Source: a bacterium D16-56
Lineage (GTDB): Bacteria > Bacillota > Clostridia > Lachnospirales > Lachnospiraceae
DNA: 64,000 nucleotides
Reading direction: 5' to 3'
NCBI GenBank assembly: GCA_003611875.1
Contig: RAYY01000019.1
Span: 28,011 to 92,010, forward strand
Part shown: piece after piece, positions 15,951 through 25,188 of the stretch
Layout of the letters: the number at the start of each line of letters is the position of its first letter
Position numbering within the stretch: position 1 is the first letter of the stretch
The notes under the pieces: generated by a model
The model's input: only the letters and a program-made list of their open reading frames with translations
The model's database searches: none
Told to the model about the DNA's origin: nothing
Translations under genes and position numbers: made by a program

Positions 15951-17813
15951 TCAGGCAACTTTATCTGAACAGACATACCTTTCATACCAAAGCTGATAGG
16001 TTAATAGATTCCATATAAAATTTGCATTCTTATTATTCCCCTTTAAAAAGTCTTGAACAATTTCTTCACACATCTTTGCATTAAACAGTCCTTGCTCAGA
16101 TATATATTCATTTCCAGCAAAGTAAAGTAGTTTTTCCTTCAATCTGGTTCTCATCCAACTCTCATAAGGAATAACAAAACCTCTTTTTGGTAAATCTAAT
16201 ATTGTTTTAGGAATATATTCATATGCAATCTCTTTCAATATATATTTTTGTATACTCCCCTTAATTTTAAATTTTTGAGGCATACGAAATGTTAATTCTG
16301 CTACTCTATGATCTAAAAGCGGTGATCTAACCTCCAGAGAAGCATACATAGATGCACGATCTAGCCGATGCAGCATATCTCCAGGAAGGCTTGTTTGCAT
16401 ATCAAGCAACATTCTTCTAAATTGCCAATCATCAATATTCATGTCTTCTTCCACACTATAATACGGTGCATCATGCTCACAAGAAAGAAACTTTTCATAA
16501 AATTCCACTGATTTTCTGAGAACCATTTGTGATGAAATTTTTTTATCTCTATTCTCAATCACTCGTCTCATCCGCTGAGGCAGCCTTTCTATCACATAGC
16601 CAGGTAACATCTTGTACAATATTTCTCCGGGAATATCCATTCTTTGGGCAATTTTCACCCATGCATATTGTGGATATCCTCCAAATATTTCATCCCCTCC
16701 ATCTCCACTTAGCGCAACCGTAATATCTTGTCGCGCAAATTTAGATAAAACCATGGTTGGAAGCAATGTCGTATTTCCAAAAGGTTCATCAAAGTAATAT
16801 GGGATGCAATCCACAATTTCTTCCAAGTCCTTTTGAGAGAGATAATGTTCATGATGTATAGCACCAATATGTTTCGCTATCTTTTTTGCCACATCTGCCT
16901 CATCATAGTCTTTTTCAAAAAAACCAATTGTGTATGTATTAACAGGTTCTTTCGAAACTTTCTGTGCCAATGCCGCAACCAAAGCAGAATCAATCCCACC
17001 AGATAAAAATACTCCAACTGGTACATCAGAAATCAACCGTTCAGCAGTAACTTTTCTTAGTTCCTCCTTCAAAGTATTTTTAGCAACACCAAAATCCATA
17101 ATTATTTTTCGTTCAGCTTTGTGAGCTTCTTTGACCACAGACCAATATTGATCCACTTCAATCCTTCCTTCTCTATTTATCAGGAAAGACGCCGGAGGTA
17201 ATTTGCTTACATACTGAAGTGATGTATTACTGTGAGGAAAATATCCAAAATTTAAATAATATGCTAAAGCTTTCGTATTGATGCTTTTGTCAATCTCAGG
17301 AAAAATAAAAATTGGTTTTAATTCTGATGCGAAAATAAATATATTGCCTTTTTTATAGTAGTACAACGGTTTTTTTCCAAAGCGATCTCTTGCAAGAAAC
17401 AATTCACCTGTCTGCTTATCATATATTGCAAATGCAAACATTCCACTGATCTCATTTAGACATTCTTTTCCCCATTGAATATACGAATAAAGCAATGTTT
17501 CTGTATCAGAATAAGAATGAAATTGGACATGGCTCAATTCCAATCTTTTTCTGATTTTTAAATGATTATATATCTCCCCATTATATACAATGCAATATCG
17601 ACCATCCTTTGACCACATAGGCTGATTGCCTTTCTCTGACAAATCAAGTATGGAAAGCCTGCAATGTCCAAACGCACCATATTGATTCAATCTTTGTTCC
17701 AAATAACATGTATCTTGAAAATCCGGCCCTCTATGATACATTGAGTCAGTCATTCTCTTTATGATATTGTCATCAATCGCTTTATCCGATAAAAAGCCGC
17801 AAATACCACACAT
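15951..17813 (-). CDS. asnB: Glutamine-dependent asparagine synthetase-like amidotransferase
   Basis: This 620-residue protein is of AsnB type. It has an N-terminal Ntn glutaminase domain starting MCGICGF (C2 is the nucleophile, which fixes the start) and a C-terminal ATP-pyrophosphatase domain with FLSGGIDSALVAAL and SGDGGDEIFGGYPQY. Within polysaccharide clusters AsnB homologues commonly amidate the carboxyl group of a uronic acid or of an amino acid linked to the glycan; that role is more likely here than asparagine supply. The gene sits between the DegT aminotransferase and a broken acetyltransferase gene. Confidence 0.9.
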   Translation of the reverse strand: MCGICGFLSDKAIDDNIIKRMTDSMYHRGPDFQDTCYLEQRLNQYGAFGHCRLSILDLSEKGNQPMWSKDGRYCIVYNGEIYNHLKIRKRLELSHVQFHSYSDTETLLYSYIQWGKECLNEISGMFAFAIYDKQTGELFLARDRFGKKPLYYYKKGNIFIFASELKPIFIFPEIDKSINTKALAYYLNFGYFPHSNTSLQYVSKLPPASFLINREGRIEVDQYWSVVKEAHKAERKIIMDFGVAKNTLKEELRKVTAERLISDVPVGVFLSGGIDSALVAALAQKVSKEPVNTYTIGFFEKDYDEADVAKKIAKHIGAIHHEHYLSQKDLEEIVDCIPYYFDEPFGNTTLLPTMVLSKFARQDITVALSGDGGDEIFGGYPQYAWVKIAQRMDIPGEILYKMLPGYVIERLPQRMRRVIENRDKKISSQMVLRKSVEFYEKFLSCEHDAPYYSVEEDMNIDDWQFRRMLLDMQTSLPGDMLHRLDRASMYASLEVRSPLLDHRVAELTFRMPQKFKIKGSIQKYILKEIAYEYIPKTILDLPKRGFVIPYESWMRTRLKEKLLYFAGNEYISEQGLFNAKMCEEIVQDFLKGNNKNANFIWNLLTYQLWYERYVCSDKVA

Positions 17814-17865
17814 TCTCTCACATACACCTCATTTCTATTTGTGAAGAAATATTTTTATTCTTTCT

Positions 17866-18969
17866 CTAAACACCTTTGCATGACAAAATAACTTTAGAAA
17901 TCCGGTCAACCTCCTCTAGAGGAAGATCAGCATAGAGCGGCAGCGTCAATACACGTTTACTAAGCTGCAATGCTACAGGTGTTTTTGATACATCAAATTG
18001 CCTGCCAAAACAGGAAAATGTATTGGTTAAAGGATAAAAATATTTTCTAGCTCCAATTCCATTATCTTTCATTTTTTTTAAAACATCTTCTCTGCTTGAA
18101 CCAAAAATTCTTGGTTCTATAATAATAGGAAAATAAGCGTAATTATTCTTTACATCCGACTGATATTGTCTTAATGTAATTCCATCAATACCTTCCAGAT
18201 TTTCCTGATAACGCTCAGTGACTATCCTTCTCTTTTCAATCTCGTTATCTACATGTCTTAAATTGCAAATGCCCATTGCAGCACAAAATTCATTCATTTT
18301 CGCATTTGCACCAACAGCACTTACTTCTTCTGCATTTTGTATTCCAAAATTTTTTAATCCATACAGTATTTTTCCAAGATGCTCATCTTTAAAACAAACT
18401 GCTCCACCTTCAATTGTATGAAATACTTTGGTTGCATGAAAACTAAAACATGATGCATTTCCAAATAAGCCTATACTCTGGCCCCTATACAGCTCTCCAA
18501 AAGCATGAGCAGCATCATAAATCACTTTTAGCTCATATTTATGAGCTATATGTTCTATTTCCTCCATATCACATATATTTCCATATACATGCACTGGAAG
18601 GATTGCACATGTACGGTCCGTAATGAGAGACTCTAATTTTTCAATATCAATCAAAAAAGTAACAGGATCAACGTCACAGAACACAGGTACCAATCCATTA
18701 CGTACAATAGCATGTGTTGTTGAAGCAAAAGTAAAAGGGGTGGTAATCACCTCCCCTTGTAGATTCATTGCTTGTAATGTCAATTCTAGTGCCATATGAC
18801 CATTGGTCATCAATTCAACATTTTCAACTCCCAAGTATTCTTTTAATTTTTCCTGTAACTTACGATGCTTTGGTCCCATATTCGTAAGCCAATGATTTTC
18901 CCATATATCCCGTATTTCATCTATATATTCCTCTATATCTGGCATAGAGGAACGTGTTACATTAATCAT
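17866..18969 (-). CDS. DegT/DnrJ/EryC1/StrS sugar aminotransferase
   Basis: This 367-residue PLP enzyme of the nucleotide-sugar aminotransferase family has the cofactor lysine K181 in FSFHATKVFHTIEGG and the aspartate D152 in YDAAHAFGE. Members transaminate keto-deoxy nucleotide sugars such as dTDP- or UDP-4-keto-6-deoxyhexoses. Candidate substrates would come from the CapE-type dehydratase or a host dTDP pathway outside the window. AGGAG lies about 11 bases before the ATG. Related proteins can also act on non-sugar substrates; given the neighbouring amino-acid-type enzymes this cannot be excluded. Confidence 0.88.
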   Translation of the reverse strand: MINVTRSSMPDIEEYIDEIRDIWENHWLTNMGPKHRKLQEKLKEYLGVENVELMTNGHMALELTLQAMNLQGEVITTPFTFASTTHAIVRNGLVPVFCDVDPVTFLIDIEKLESLITDRTCAILPVHVYGNICDMEEIEHIAHKYELKVIYDAAHAFGELYRGQSIGLFGNASCFSFHATKVFHTIEGGAVCFKDEHLGKILYGLKNFGIQNAEEVSAVGANAKMNEFCAAMGICNLRHVDNEIEKRRIVTERYQENLEGIDGITLRQYQSDVKNNYAYFPIIIEPRIFGSSREDVLKKMKDNGIGARKYFYPLTNTFSCFGRQFDVSKTPVALQLSKRVLTLPLYADLPLEEVDRISKVILSCKGV

Positions 18970-19023
18970 ATGCTATGCACTCCTAGATTCTTTTTGCAAA
19001 TAAATTGATTATCTCAATATCAC

Positions 19024-19847
19024 TTATTTCTCCACACATATAAAACAATACCCCCATCCGTCCAACTTTCTTTTATGTATTTTCTTAATTGATAATTTTG
19101 TTGCTATCCAACTACAACCAAGAAACAACCAGTTCTTATTACATCTTATTCGGATTGAATCTTCATCCACTGCCTCTTTTCTACCAATACTTTTATATAT
19201 TTTTTTTGCAATCCATTTCTCAAAGATAATACGATGGATTCGAAAATCAATTCTTAAATTACTAAATCTTTTACTTTCCCTAAATCCCACCTCGTATAAA
19301 CAATCAATATAATCTTTAAATGTTCTTCTCTGCCATCCCTGTCCCCCATAATGATAGGGTGCTATTTGTTCACATATACAAAATACCCCCCCCCCCGAAC
19401 TAAATTCTTATATATATTTTCAAACATTTTTTTCATATCTTCATCACTAATATGGGCAAATAAAGACACCGAATAGATAAAATCAAAATCAGATATTCCT
19501 TGTAGTCCATTGGTAGATACATTATAAAAAATTCTCATATTATCCTTGTACGCCCGATTTTTAGCAATCTCAATCATATTTTCAGAAATATCGATTCCAT
19601 AATAATTTTTCTCCTCTGTATATATTTTTTTTAAATATTCACCATCACCACAGCCCATATCACATATTTTATTGGCATGATACTGTTCTATAACTTTACG
19701 TAGAGAATCCAAAACAATGATTCTCCTCTCATAATAATATGGAACAGGAGTAACCGTATAAAATACTTCTCCTTTATATCCATATTCACGTTTTGCCCTC
19801 TTTTGCCAATACTCGATTTCGTTTTGTTTTTCACTACTTTGCTCCAT
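19024..19847 (-). CDS. SAM-dependent methyltransferase, phase-variable, currently frame-shifted OFF
   Basis: A class I methyltransferase (ICDMGCGDGEYL SAM-binding motif, then DISENMIEIAK) begins at ATG 19847 with GAGGG upstream; a GTG at 19883 overlapping the previous stop is an alternative. At 19386-19396 the coding strand has 11 consecutive G. In the present length the frame ends soon after (stop at 19362). With one more G (or two fewer) translation continues through CEQIAPYHYGGQGWQRRT, the usual C-terminal lobe of such enzymes, and runs in frame to TAA at 19024. This gives 274 residues; 824 plus 1 bases is exactly divisible by three. It probably methylates a sugar or the product of the neighbouring mutase/ligase enzymes. 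ON/OFF switching by slippage is inferred. Confidence 0.8.
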
Positions 19848-19882
19848 ATTACCCTCGCATATATTTGATATTTTGTAATTCA

Positions 19883-21781
19883 CTAAACAGATGCAGAATA
19901 TTTATTCTTCAAAATATACTTTGCATTTGGAATATAACTAATACATTTGTTAATTCGTGTGTCGATTGCCATCACTAAATCATGGTCCACAAGAACTACT
20001 CCGCCACTAATCATTTTACTTTTCCAATTTTTAGCATGTATAAATTCATTTGAATCGGACCAAAGTTCAGGAACTGGAAGCCATCCGGCAACAAAGGCTA
20101 TATAAAATCCCTCTGGCGAATATAAATCCACAATATTTTCTTCCATAGCTTTAATAACTTTCCATGACGATGCCTCAAGCTTTCTTGTCCGTTCATTGAT
20201 ATCTTCATTCTTTACATTCGGTGTAAGTCCTTTTTTCTTTAACTTACGATATTCTTTTAATGCATGTCTTGTTATTTTGATACTATCATTTATAATATCT
20301 GGTGTCGCCAAATATAATGCCTCGCTATAACTTACAACATGAATAATTTCAGGACTATAAATATTATCCGGATCAATATCATCCATCATTGCGGTTGCCG
20401 CTGCAAGTTGTGCCTTTGCAACTTCAATATCCGGTTTAAAATAGTCCAATCCTGTTCTTGTTTGAAAAATCACTCGAAAATTCTCATCTTCAAGTTTCTT
20501 TATCATATTAAGCATTGCTCTAGCTTTAGCTAAGTCTTGTATTCCCCAGGTGCTACGAGGTGTATTTAGCATATTCTGAAGGATAAATGTTCTGACACCG
20601 CATTTTTTTATCATTTTAGCCGATATATAAGCTGAAACAATATATGTAATATCATCACATCCTCTAAATGAAAAATGATGCGAAACATTTGCCTCCACTG
20701 GTTTATTTGTTGTAGCAATATATTTTATAGTATCTATATGCTCTTTCAAATTATCATATAGAGAATTGGGTCCTCTTCCATCAAGTTCATTAAACCACCA
20801 TAGGGATAATGCATGCCAAGAAATATTAATAGTTTTTTCATAAATATTAGCCATTCGTTTAATGTTTTTTGTCGCAGAATAGGTTCTCACCAACATTGGT
20901 TTTGCCGCATTCCTGATATCAATATATTCAGTTTCTGAATTAACTGGCACACCACCTCCATTTTCTTTTCCTGCCCAATCTTCACCAAAATTAGATTGTG
21001 ATAATTGGGATGACCCAATAGAAAGAATATCAAGATACCCTGACTTTGCCAAATTTCTACACCAAAAATTATATTCTCTCAAACATTCCTCTCTTGTCAT
21101 CTCAGAAGAATACGGGCCAGAATGCGCTCGAATTAATGGTTGAAAACCATCTTTGAAATTATGATTCAGTCTCGCAAGTAAAGTATCCTTAGATGATCCA
21201 TATGCTGCATAGCTGTTTCTTACCAGAGGAGATGAATTTTTATATTTTTGCTCTTTAATCAGTTTTCTTCCAAAAGCTAATATTTCTTTATCATATTTAC
21301 ACCCTTCACAAATCGATTTAGGAATATTTTCTTGAGGTATTCCCATAATCGACAAGGTTTCCTCGGTCATTTCTCCACCACAAAGAGTTTTTATGCGACC
21401 TTCATATTCCTTTTCAATTTTTTTACATGCCGGAATCAATCCAGCAAAATATATCGTTTTTATCACTGCTGATGAAGATTCATATAACCCTTCTCTTTTT
21501 AACAGTGTTACAAACCTTCCTAAATAATTTATTGCATTATCTGTATCTAACCTATAAGAAAAACCAATATGATTTATATTATTTTTCATAATCCACTTTA
21601 CAATTAAACGCTGACTATTTTCAGATGTAATTGTACTAAGAGCATTTTCAATATTTTGTGGTGCAAGAATTACCCTGTAACCACATTCTTCTAACAAATT
21701 CGCAGCAGCACGAATCCCCATCGTGTGAGCATCCAATATAGTTTTCAATAATCCAAAAGTTTCATTCTTGAATACCATCAT
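19883..21781 (-). CDS. Cobalamin-binding carbon-skeleton-mutase-like protein
   Basis: A 632-residue protein unusual for a glycan operon. The N-terminal domain has all elements of the base-off/His-on B12 signature: DxHxxG (D17-A-H19-T-M-G22), SxL (S75-Y-R-L78) and GG (G135-G136). The spacers are somewhat longer than in glutamate or methylmalonyl-CoA mutase. The remaining 450 residues resemble a TIM-barrel mutase subunit of the glutamate mutase E type (segments PLIRAHSGPYSSEMTREE, RGCDDITYIVSAYISAKM and SPEIIHVVSYSEALYLATP). No CoA ester, PLP lysine or radical-SAM CxxxCxxC motif is evident. The gene sits between an opine-dehydrogenase-like gene and a methyltransferase. Substrate unknown; an amino acid isomerisation is my inference. 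Confidence 0.75.
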   Translation of the reverse strand: MMVFKNETFGLLKTILDAHTMGIRAAANLLEECGYRVILAPQNIENALSTITSENSQRLIVKWIMKNNINHIGFSYRLDTDNAINYLGRFVTLLKREGLYESSSAVIKTIYFAGLIPACKKIEKEYEGRIKTLCGGEMTEETLSIMGIPQENIPKSICEGCKYDKEILAFGRKLIKEQKYKNSSPLVRNSYAAYGSSKDTLLARLNHNFKDGFQPLIRAHSGPYSSEMTREECLREYNFWCRNLAKSGYLDILSIGSSQLSQSNFGEDWAGKENGGGVPVNSETEYIDIRNAAKPMLVRTYSATKNIKRMANIYEKTINISWHALSLWWFNELDGRGPNSLYDNLKEHIDTIKYIATTNKPVEANVSHHFSFRGCDDITYIVSAYISAKMIKKCGVRTFILQNMLNTPRSTWGIQDLAKARAMLNMIKKLEDENFRVIFQTRTGLDYFKPDIEVAKAQLAAATAMMDDIDPDNIYSPEIIHVVSYSEALYLATPDIINDSIKITRHALKEYRKLKKKGLTPNVKNEDINERTRKLEASSWKVIKAMEENIVDLYSPEGFYIAFVAGWLPVPELWSDSNEFIHAKNWKSKMISGGVVLVDHDLVMAIDTRINKCISYIPNAKYILKNKYSASV

Positions 21782-21795
21782 TAATTTTTCCTTAA

Positions 21796-22863
21796 TTAAA
21801 AATTTTTTTGCAGAATATTATATGAAAATTGTCTGCCTTCTTTACGAAAATTTTTATTTAAAACTATATTTGCCAAATTTATAATCATTGTCATGTTTGG
21901 GGTATGAATCCCCATCTGTTCTCCGAGAAACTCCACAGGCACCAGACCATTAGGGACATCTTCCAAAATATATCTGCAATGAATTGTTTTAGGAGCATCT
22001 ATCTCTTTATAAAATAGATTGTTTTGGATACATTCATACAAATTGTTTCCAACAACATGGTATGTTTCCTTTAACCAATCAGAAACAGATGCAACATCTA
22101 CTCCTGCTCCTTTTGCAACATCCACCCTCTCCTTATCAATTTTTTCCAAAAAATTGGCAATACTTCGGGATATTCCTTCATAATAATATTTAAAATCTGT
22201 TTTTTCTGTTTCAATCCATCCAATATTCATCATAATTGGAGAACAATGCAAAACCATACCAACATTTGAAAAAGAAGTTACTGCTACAGAATTTTCTATT
22301 TTTAAATATTTTTTTAAACAATCCGGCATTTTGTCCATGATATACATAATGTTACTGTTCCGAAGCGCTGCAATTCTTACATTATTCTTTAAAGCATAAA
22401 TAACCACATGGTCAGCATTACTTTTTCTGCAAGTATATATAATTGTCTGAGTTTCTGCTATTTGAGGAAATTCTTTTACCCCGCATTCCTGCAATGTCAT
22501 GTGAAAATCAATCGCACCAAATGTACGTCCTGGATTTAATACAATGATCATATCTTTATGTACATAAGGAGCTAACCTTTGAGCAATCTCTCTATGAGCA
22601 TTACTTGGCACAGTAACCATAACGAAATCAGAAATTACCTCTGACAAATCATCCGAAGCTCTTTCGATTCTTGCAGTTCCATTTATAACACCACTGCAAT
22701 AAATTTTTCTGTTCTCTACAATCTTAACAATATTATCTATATTACGATTCCACAGTGTGACCTTTACTCCATTCAAAGCAAGGTGTGCTGCCATGGAAAG
22801 TCCCTGATGTCCTGCGCCGCATACAAAAACTCTTTTTATACTGTTACTTTTTTCATCTTTCAA
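21796..22863 (-). CDS. Octopine/opine dehydrogenase-family NAD(P) oxidoreductase
   Basis: This 355-residue protein has an N-terminal Rossmann fold (VFVCGAGHQGLSMAAHLA, GxGxxG at 16-21) and the all-helical C-terminal domain of the octopine/nopaline dehydrogenase family. That domain includes the conserved segment VLHCSPIMMNIGWIE, whose His and Asn act in catalysis in characterised opine dehydrogenases. Family members reductively join a 2-keto acid to the amino group of an amino acid. The start is TTG at 22863; the GGTGATGG ribosome binding site is moderate. Flanked by ATP-grasp and B12 genes with gaps of only 45 and 14 bases, so translation is probably coordinated. N-(carboxyalkyl) amino acids are known substituents of some bacterial glycans. 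Confidence 0.8.
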   Translation of the reverse strand: MKDEKSNSIKRVFVCGAGHQGLSMAAHLALNGVKVTLWNRNIDNIVKIVENRKIYCSGVINGTARIERASDDLSEVISDFVMVTVPSNAHREIAQRLAPYVHKDMIIVLNPGRTFGAIDFHMTLQECGVKEFPQIAETQTIIYTCRKSNADHVVIYALKNNVRIAALRNSNIMYIMDKMPDCLKKYLKIENSVAVTSFSNVGMVLHCSPIMMNIGWIETEKTDFKYYYEGISRSIANFLEKIDKERVDVAKGAGVDVASVSDWLKETYHVVGNNLYECIQNNLFYKEIDAPKTIHCRYILEDVPNGLVPVEFLGEQMGIHTPNMTMIINLANIVLNKNFRKEGRQFSYNILQKNF

Positions 22864-22908
22864 AATATTCCATCACCACATTCCTATTTTCGCATTTTTC
22901 TTTTTTAT

Positions 22909-24141
22909 TTATTCCTGGTAAAAACAAGCCTTATACATCATACTATTACCTTCTGAATCAAGAATATCTACCTGATCTAATACCCTGTATCTTTTTTCTT
23001 CCAATGCTTGACCGCAATCAGCCTGAATCAAAAATCCAACAACCCTGTCACTACTTGTCCCCCGTCTTTCTATCAAGCTTCCCGCTTGTTTATATTGAAA
23101 CATTTCAGAGATATCTCCACATGCTAAAGCTTCCTCAAATCCAATTAAACGGCTAAATATTCCATTATTAGCATAAATATAATCAATCTCCACTACTTTA
23201 TCTGACCAATTTGGTAAAACAACTTGCGTGGTATCTCCTAAAATCCTATTCACATAAACATTCATAATATCAACACCTGATATATACTCTATTAGTTTAT
23301 ATTTTGATCCGCCTCCCATACGTATACTAAATTCAATAACATTTATATCAGCATCATCTATAATAGCCTGAATCAGAACAGGGCTATTTTCAATCAAAAA
23401 GCCTCCGCAAATTTTTTCTGCAATCGTTTGTATTTTAATCTTCATTGGATCGCTTATATCTACCGGATATACACTCCGATAAATTGTAAAGTTCCCCATA
23501 GTTGTTTTGATTTTTTCCGTTTTACTGATTGAAAGAATCTTTACGCCTTCTTTATCTTTCCAAGCATCAATAGAAATCTCCTCCCCTTTTATAAAGGTCT
23601 CTACAATTGCTTTCTTAGTTCTGCTGTAAAAAAAAGCATTTTTGATAGCTTTTTTCAAATCAAGTTGATTGGTTACTTTTACTACACCCTTGGAGCTGTT
23701 ACAATCACATGGTTTAACTACCAATGGAAATTCCATATTCTCTAATATAACACCTATATTGTCCAGTTCATCCAATACAATAAATTGTGCAGTCGGAATC
23801 CCAAGCTCAAAAAGATTTTTTTTCATATATGCTTTATTTGTCACCTTTTGTGCTGTTTCCGTACCAATATAACATGGTAATCCCATTTTTTCTGACACCT
23901 TTGCTACAGTTAATAAAGCCTGGTCTGTACATGCAGTTGTGATTAAATCTACCTTTTCCACAATAGCTAAATTATATATTTTCGTTTCGTCTAATGTACT
24001 TATTTGAAAATGTTTATCTACATACTTTTTTGCTGGAGGATTATCATAATAATCAGCCAAGATGACTTCATGACCCTGACTTTGTAGAATCTTAATTAAG
24101 GCAATCTGATCAAAGCCTCCTGCTAATACTAATATTTTCAT
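22909..24141 (-). CDS. ATP-grasp ligase
   Basis: The 410-residue protein has the three ATP-grasp regions: an N-terminal pre-ATP fold (ILVLAGGFDQIALIKIL), a central ATP-binding part (FPLVVKPCDCNSSKGV, then AIVETFIKGEEISIDAW) and a metal-binding end (INVIEFSIRMGGGSKY). ATP-grasp enzymes of this group form amide bonds through acyl phosphates, often coupling amino acids. A role in attaching or building an amino-acid-like decoration with the next two genes is inferred. AAAGGAGG precedes the ATG. It is separated from the upstream glycosyltransferase by 30 bases. Confidence 0.84.
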   Translation of the reverse strand: MKILVLAGGFDQIALIKILQSQGHEVILADYYDNPPAKKYVDKHFQISTLDETKIYNLAIVEKVDLITTACTDQALLTVAKVSEKMGLPCYIGTETAQKVTNKAYMKKNLFELGIPTAQFIVLDELDNIGVILENMEFPLVVKPCDCNSSKGVVKVTNQLDLKKAIKNAFFYSRTKKAIVETFIKGEEISIDAWKDKEGVKILSISKTEKIKTTMGNFTIYRSVYPVDISDPMKIKIQTIAEKICGGFLIENSPVLIQAIIDDADINVIEFSIRMGGGSKYKLIEYISGVDIMNVYVNRILGDTTQVVLPNWSDKVVEIDYIYANNGIFSRLIGFEEALACGDISEMFQYKQAGSLIERRGTSSDRVVGFLIQADCGQALEEKRYRVLDQVDILDSEGNSMMYKACFYQE

Positions 24142-24171
24142 AATAACCTCCTTTACTATATTCCGAAACTT

Positions 24172-25188
24172 TTAGGTTTCAATGTTTGCTTTTCCAATAC
24201 TCTTTATTTTCTGCCCAACAAATTTAAAACGTCCATGCAATAACAAAAGAAAAACTCTTTCCACACGTCTATAAAATTGTATCCATGGCATATTATGTCC
24301 TAATATTCGATTCCTCTTTTTGGCATAGATTCTATCTTCGATCTCAAATCTTGGATGCTTCATTGGAAAGGACATTTCATATGTTTTCATATTATATATT
24401 TGTCTTATACCTCTAGGTATCGTATCAATTGTATCACTATGTGTTGCATTCTCTGTTGCTCCCATACAACAAATCATATTTACTTTGGGAACAATCTGTA
24501 AACGACTTTGTGCATACATATTAAATTCTGTATAAAACTCAGAAGCTGCAACATGTCCTTCATAAACACCATTTTGAGCATAACCAATCAGTGCCTTCCA
24601 AATCCATCTATTTCCTTTTGTGTTCTCTTTTAATAATTTCATAATATACGGATCTTCTCTATATTCTGAAAACTCACATCTGTCTTCAAAAACTCTTTTC
24701 CAGGTTGCAGTCGCCCATCCTCCTGCAAATTTTGAAAAAAAATAATCGGATGTTACATCATCAGATTTTCCTAAAAAATTCATTCCGCTAATACACTCTA
24801 TTCGTTCATCATTTTTATATTTTTCTAATAGTTCAGCACAATATTGGAAATAACTAACAGAAGGAATAATATCGTCCTCTAAAAAAATACTATACTCAAC
24901 TTGACCATATATTATTTCTATTGCTTTTCTCGCCGTCTGATATAGCCCTAGATTTTTATCATTATAGATTTTCTCTACCTTGCAGCTCCAATCAACTTCT
25001 TCTTCATACATTTTACGATTTTGATAAATCGCATTCCATTCATCTTGATTTCTGCCCCCATCTGATACAAGAAACAATTTACTTGGTCTCGCCTCTTTAA
25101 TCACTTCAAACTGTTTTCTTTGACATTCTGGCCGAATCCATATAGAAACCTTTACAGGTACATCAACTAAAAACGGTTTCAGTTCCAT
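24172..25188 (-). CDS. Glycosyltransferase (GT-A type, GNT-I-like)
   Basis: This 338-residue protein has a GT-A-like fold with the metal-binding DxD-type motif in YSIFLEDDIIPSVSYF and a nucleotide-sugar region KIYNDKNLGLYQTARKA. It is similar in layout to sugar transferases that carry the LEDD motif. Its ATG follows AGGAGG and abuts the flippase stop without a gap, so the two are translationally linked. Donor and acceptor are unknown. Confidence 0.76.
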   Translation of the reverse strand: MELKPFLVDVPVKVSIWIRPECQRKQFEVIKEARPSKLFLVSDGGRNQDEWNAIYQNRKMYEEEVDWSCKVEKIYNDKNLGLYQTARKAIEIIYGQVEYSIFLEDDIIPSVSYFQYCAELLEKYKNDERIECISGMNFLGKSDDVTSDYFFSKFAGGWATATWKRVFEDRCEFSEYREDPYIMKLLKENTKGNRWIWKALIGYAQNGVYEGHVAASEFYTEFNMYAQSRLQIVPKVNMICCMGATENATHSDTIDTIPRGIRQIYNMKTYEMSFPMKHPRFEIEDRIYAKKRNRILGHNMPWIQFYRRVERVFLLLLHGRFKFVGQKIKSIGKANIET

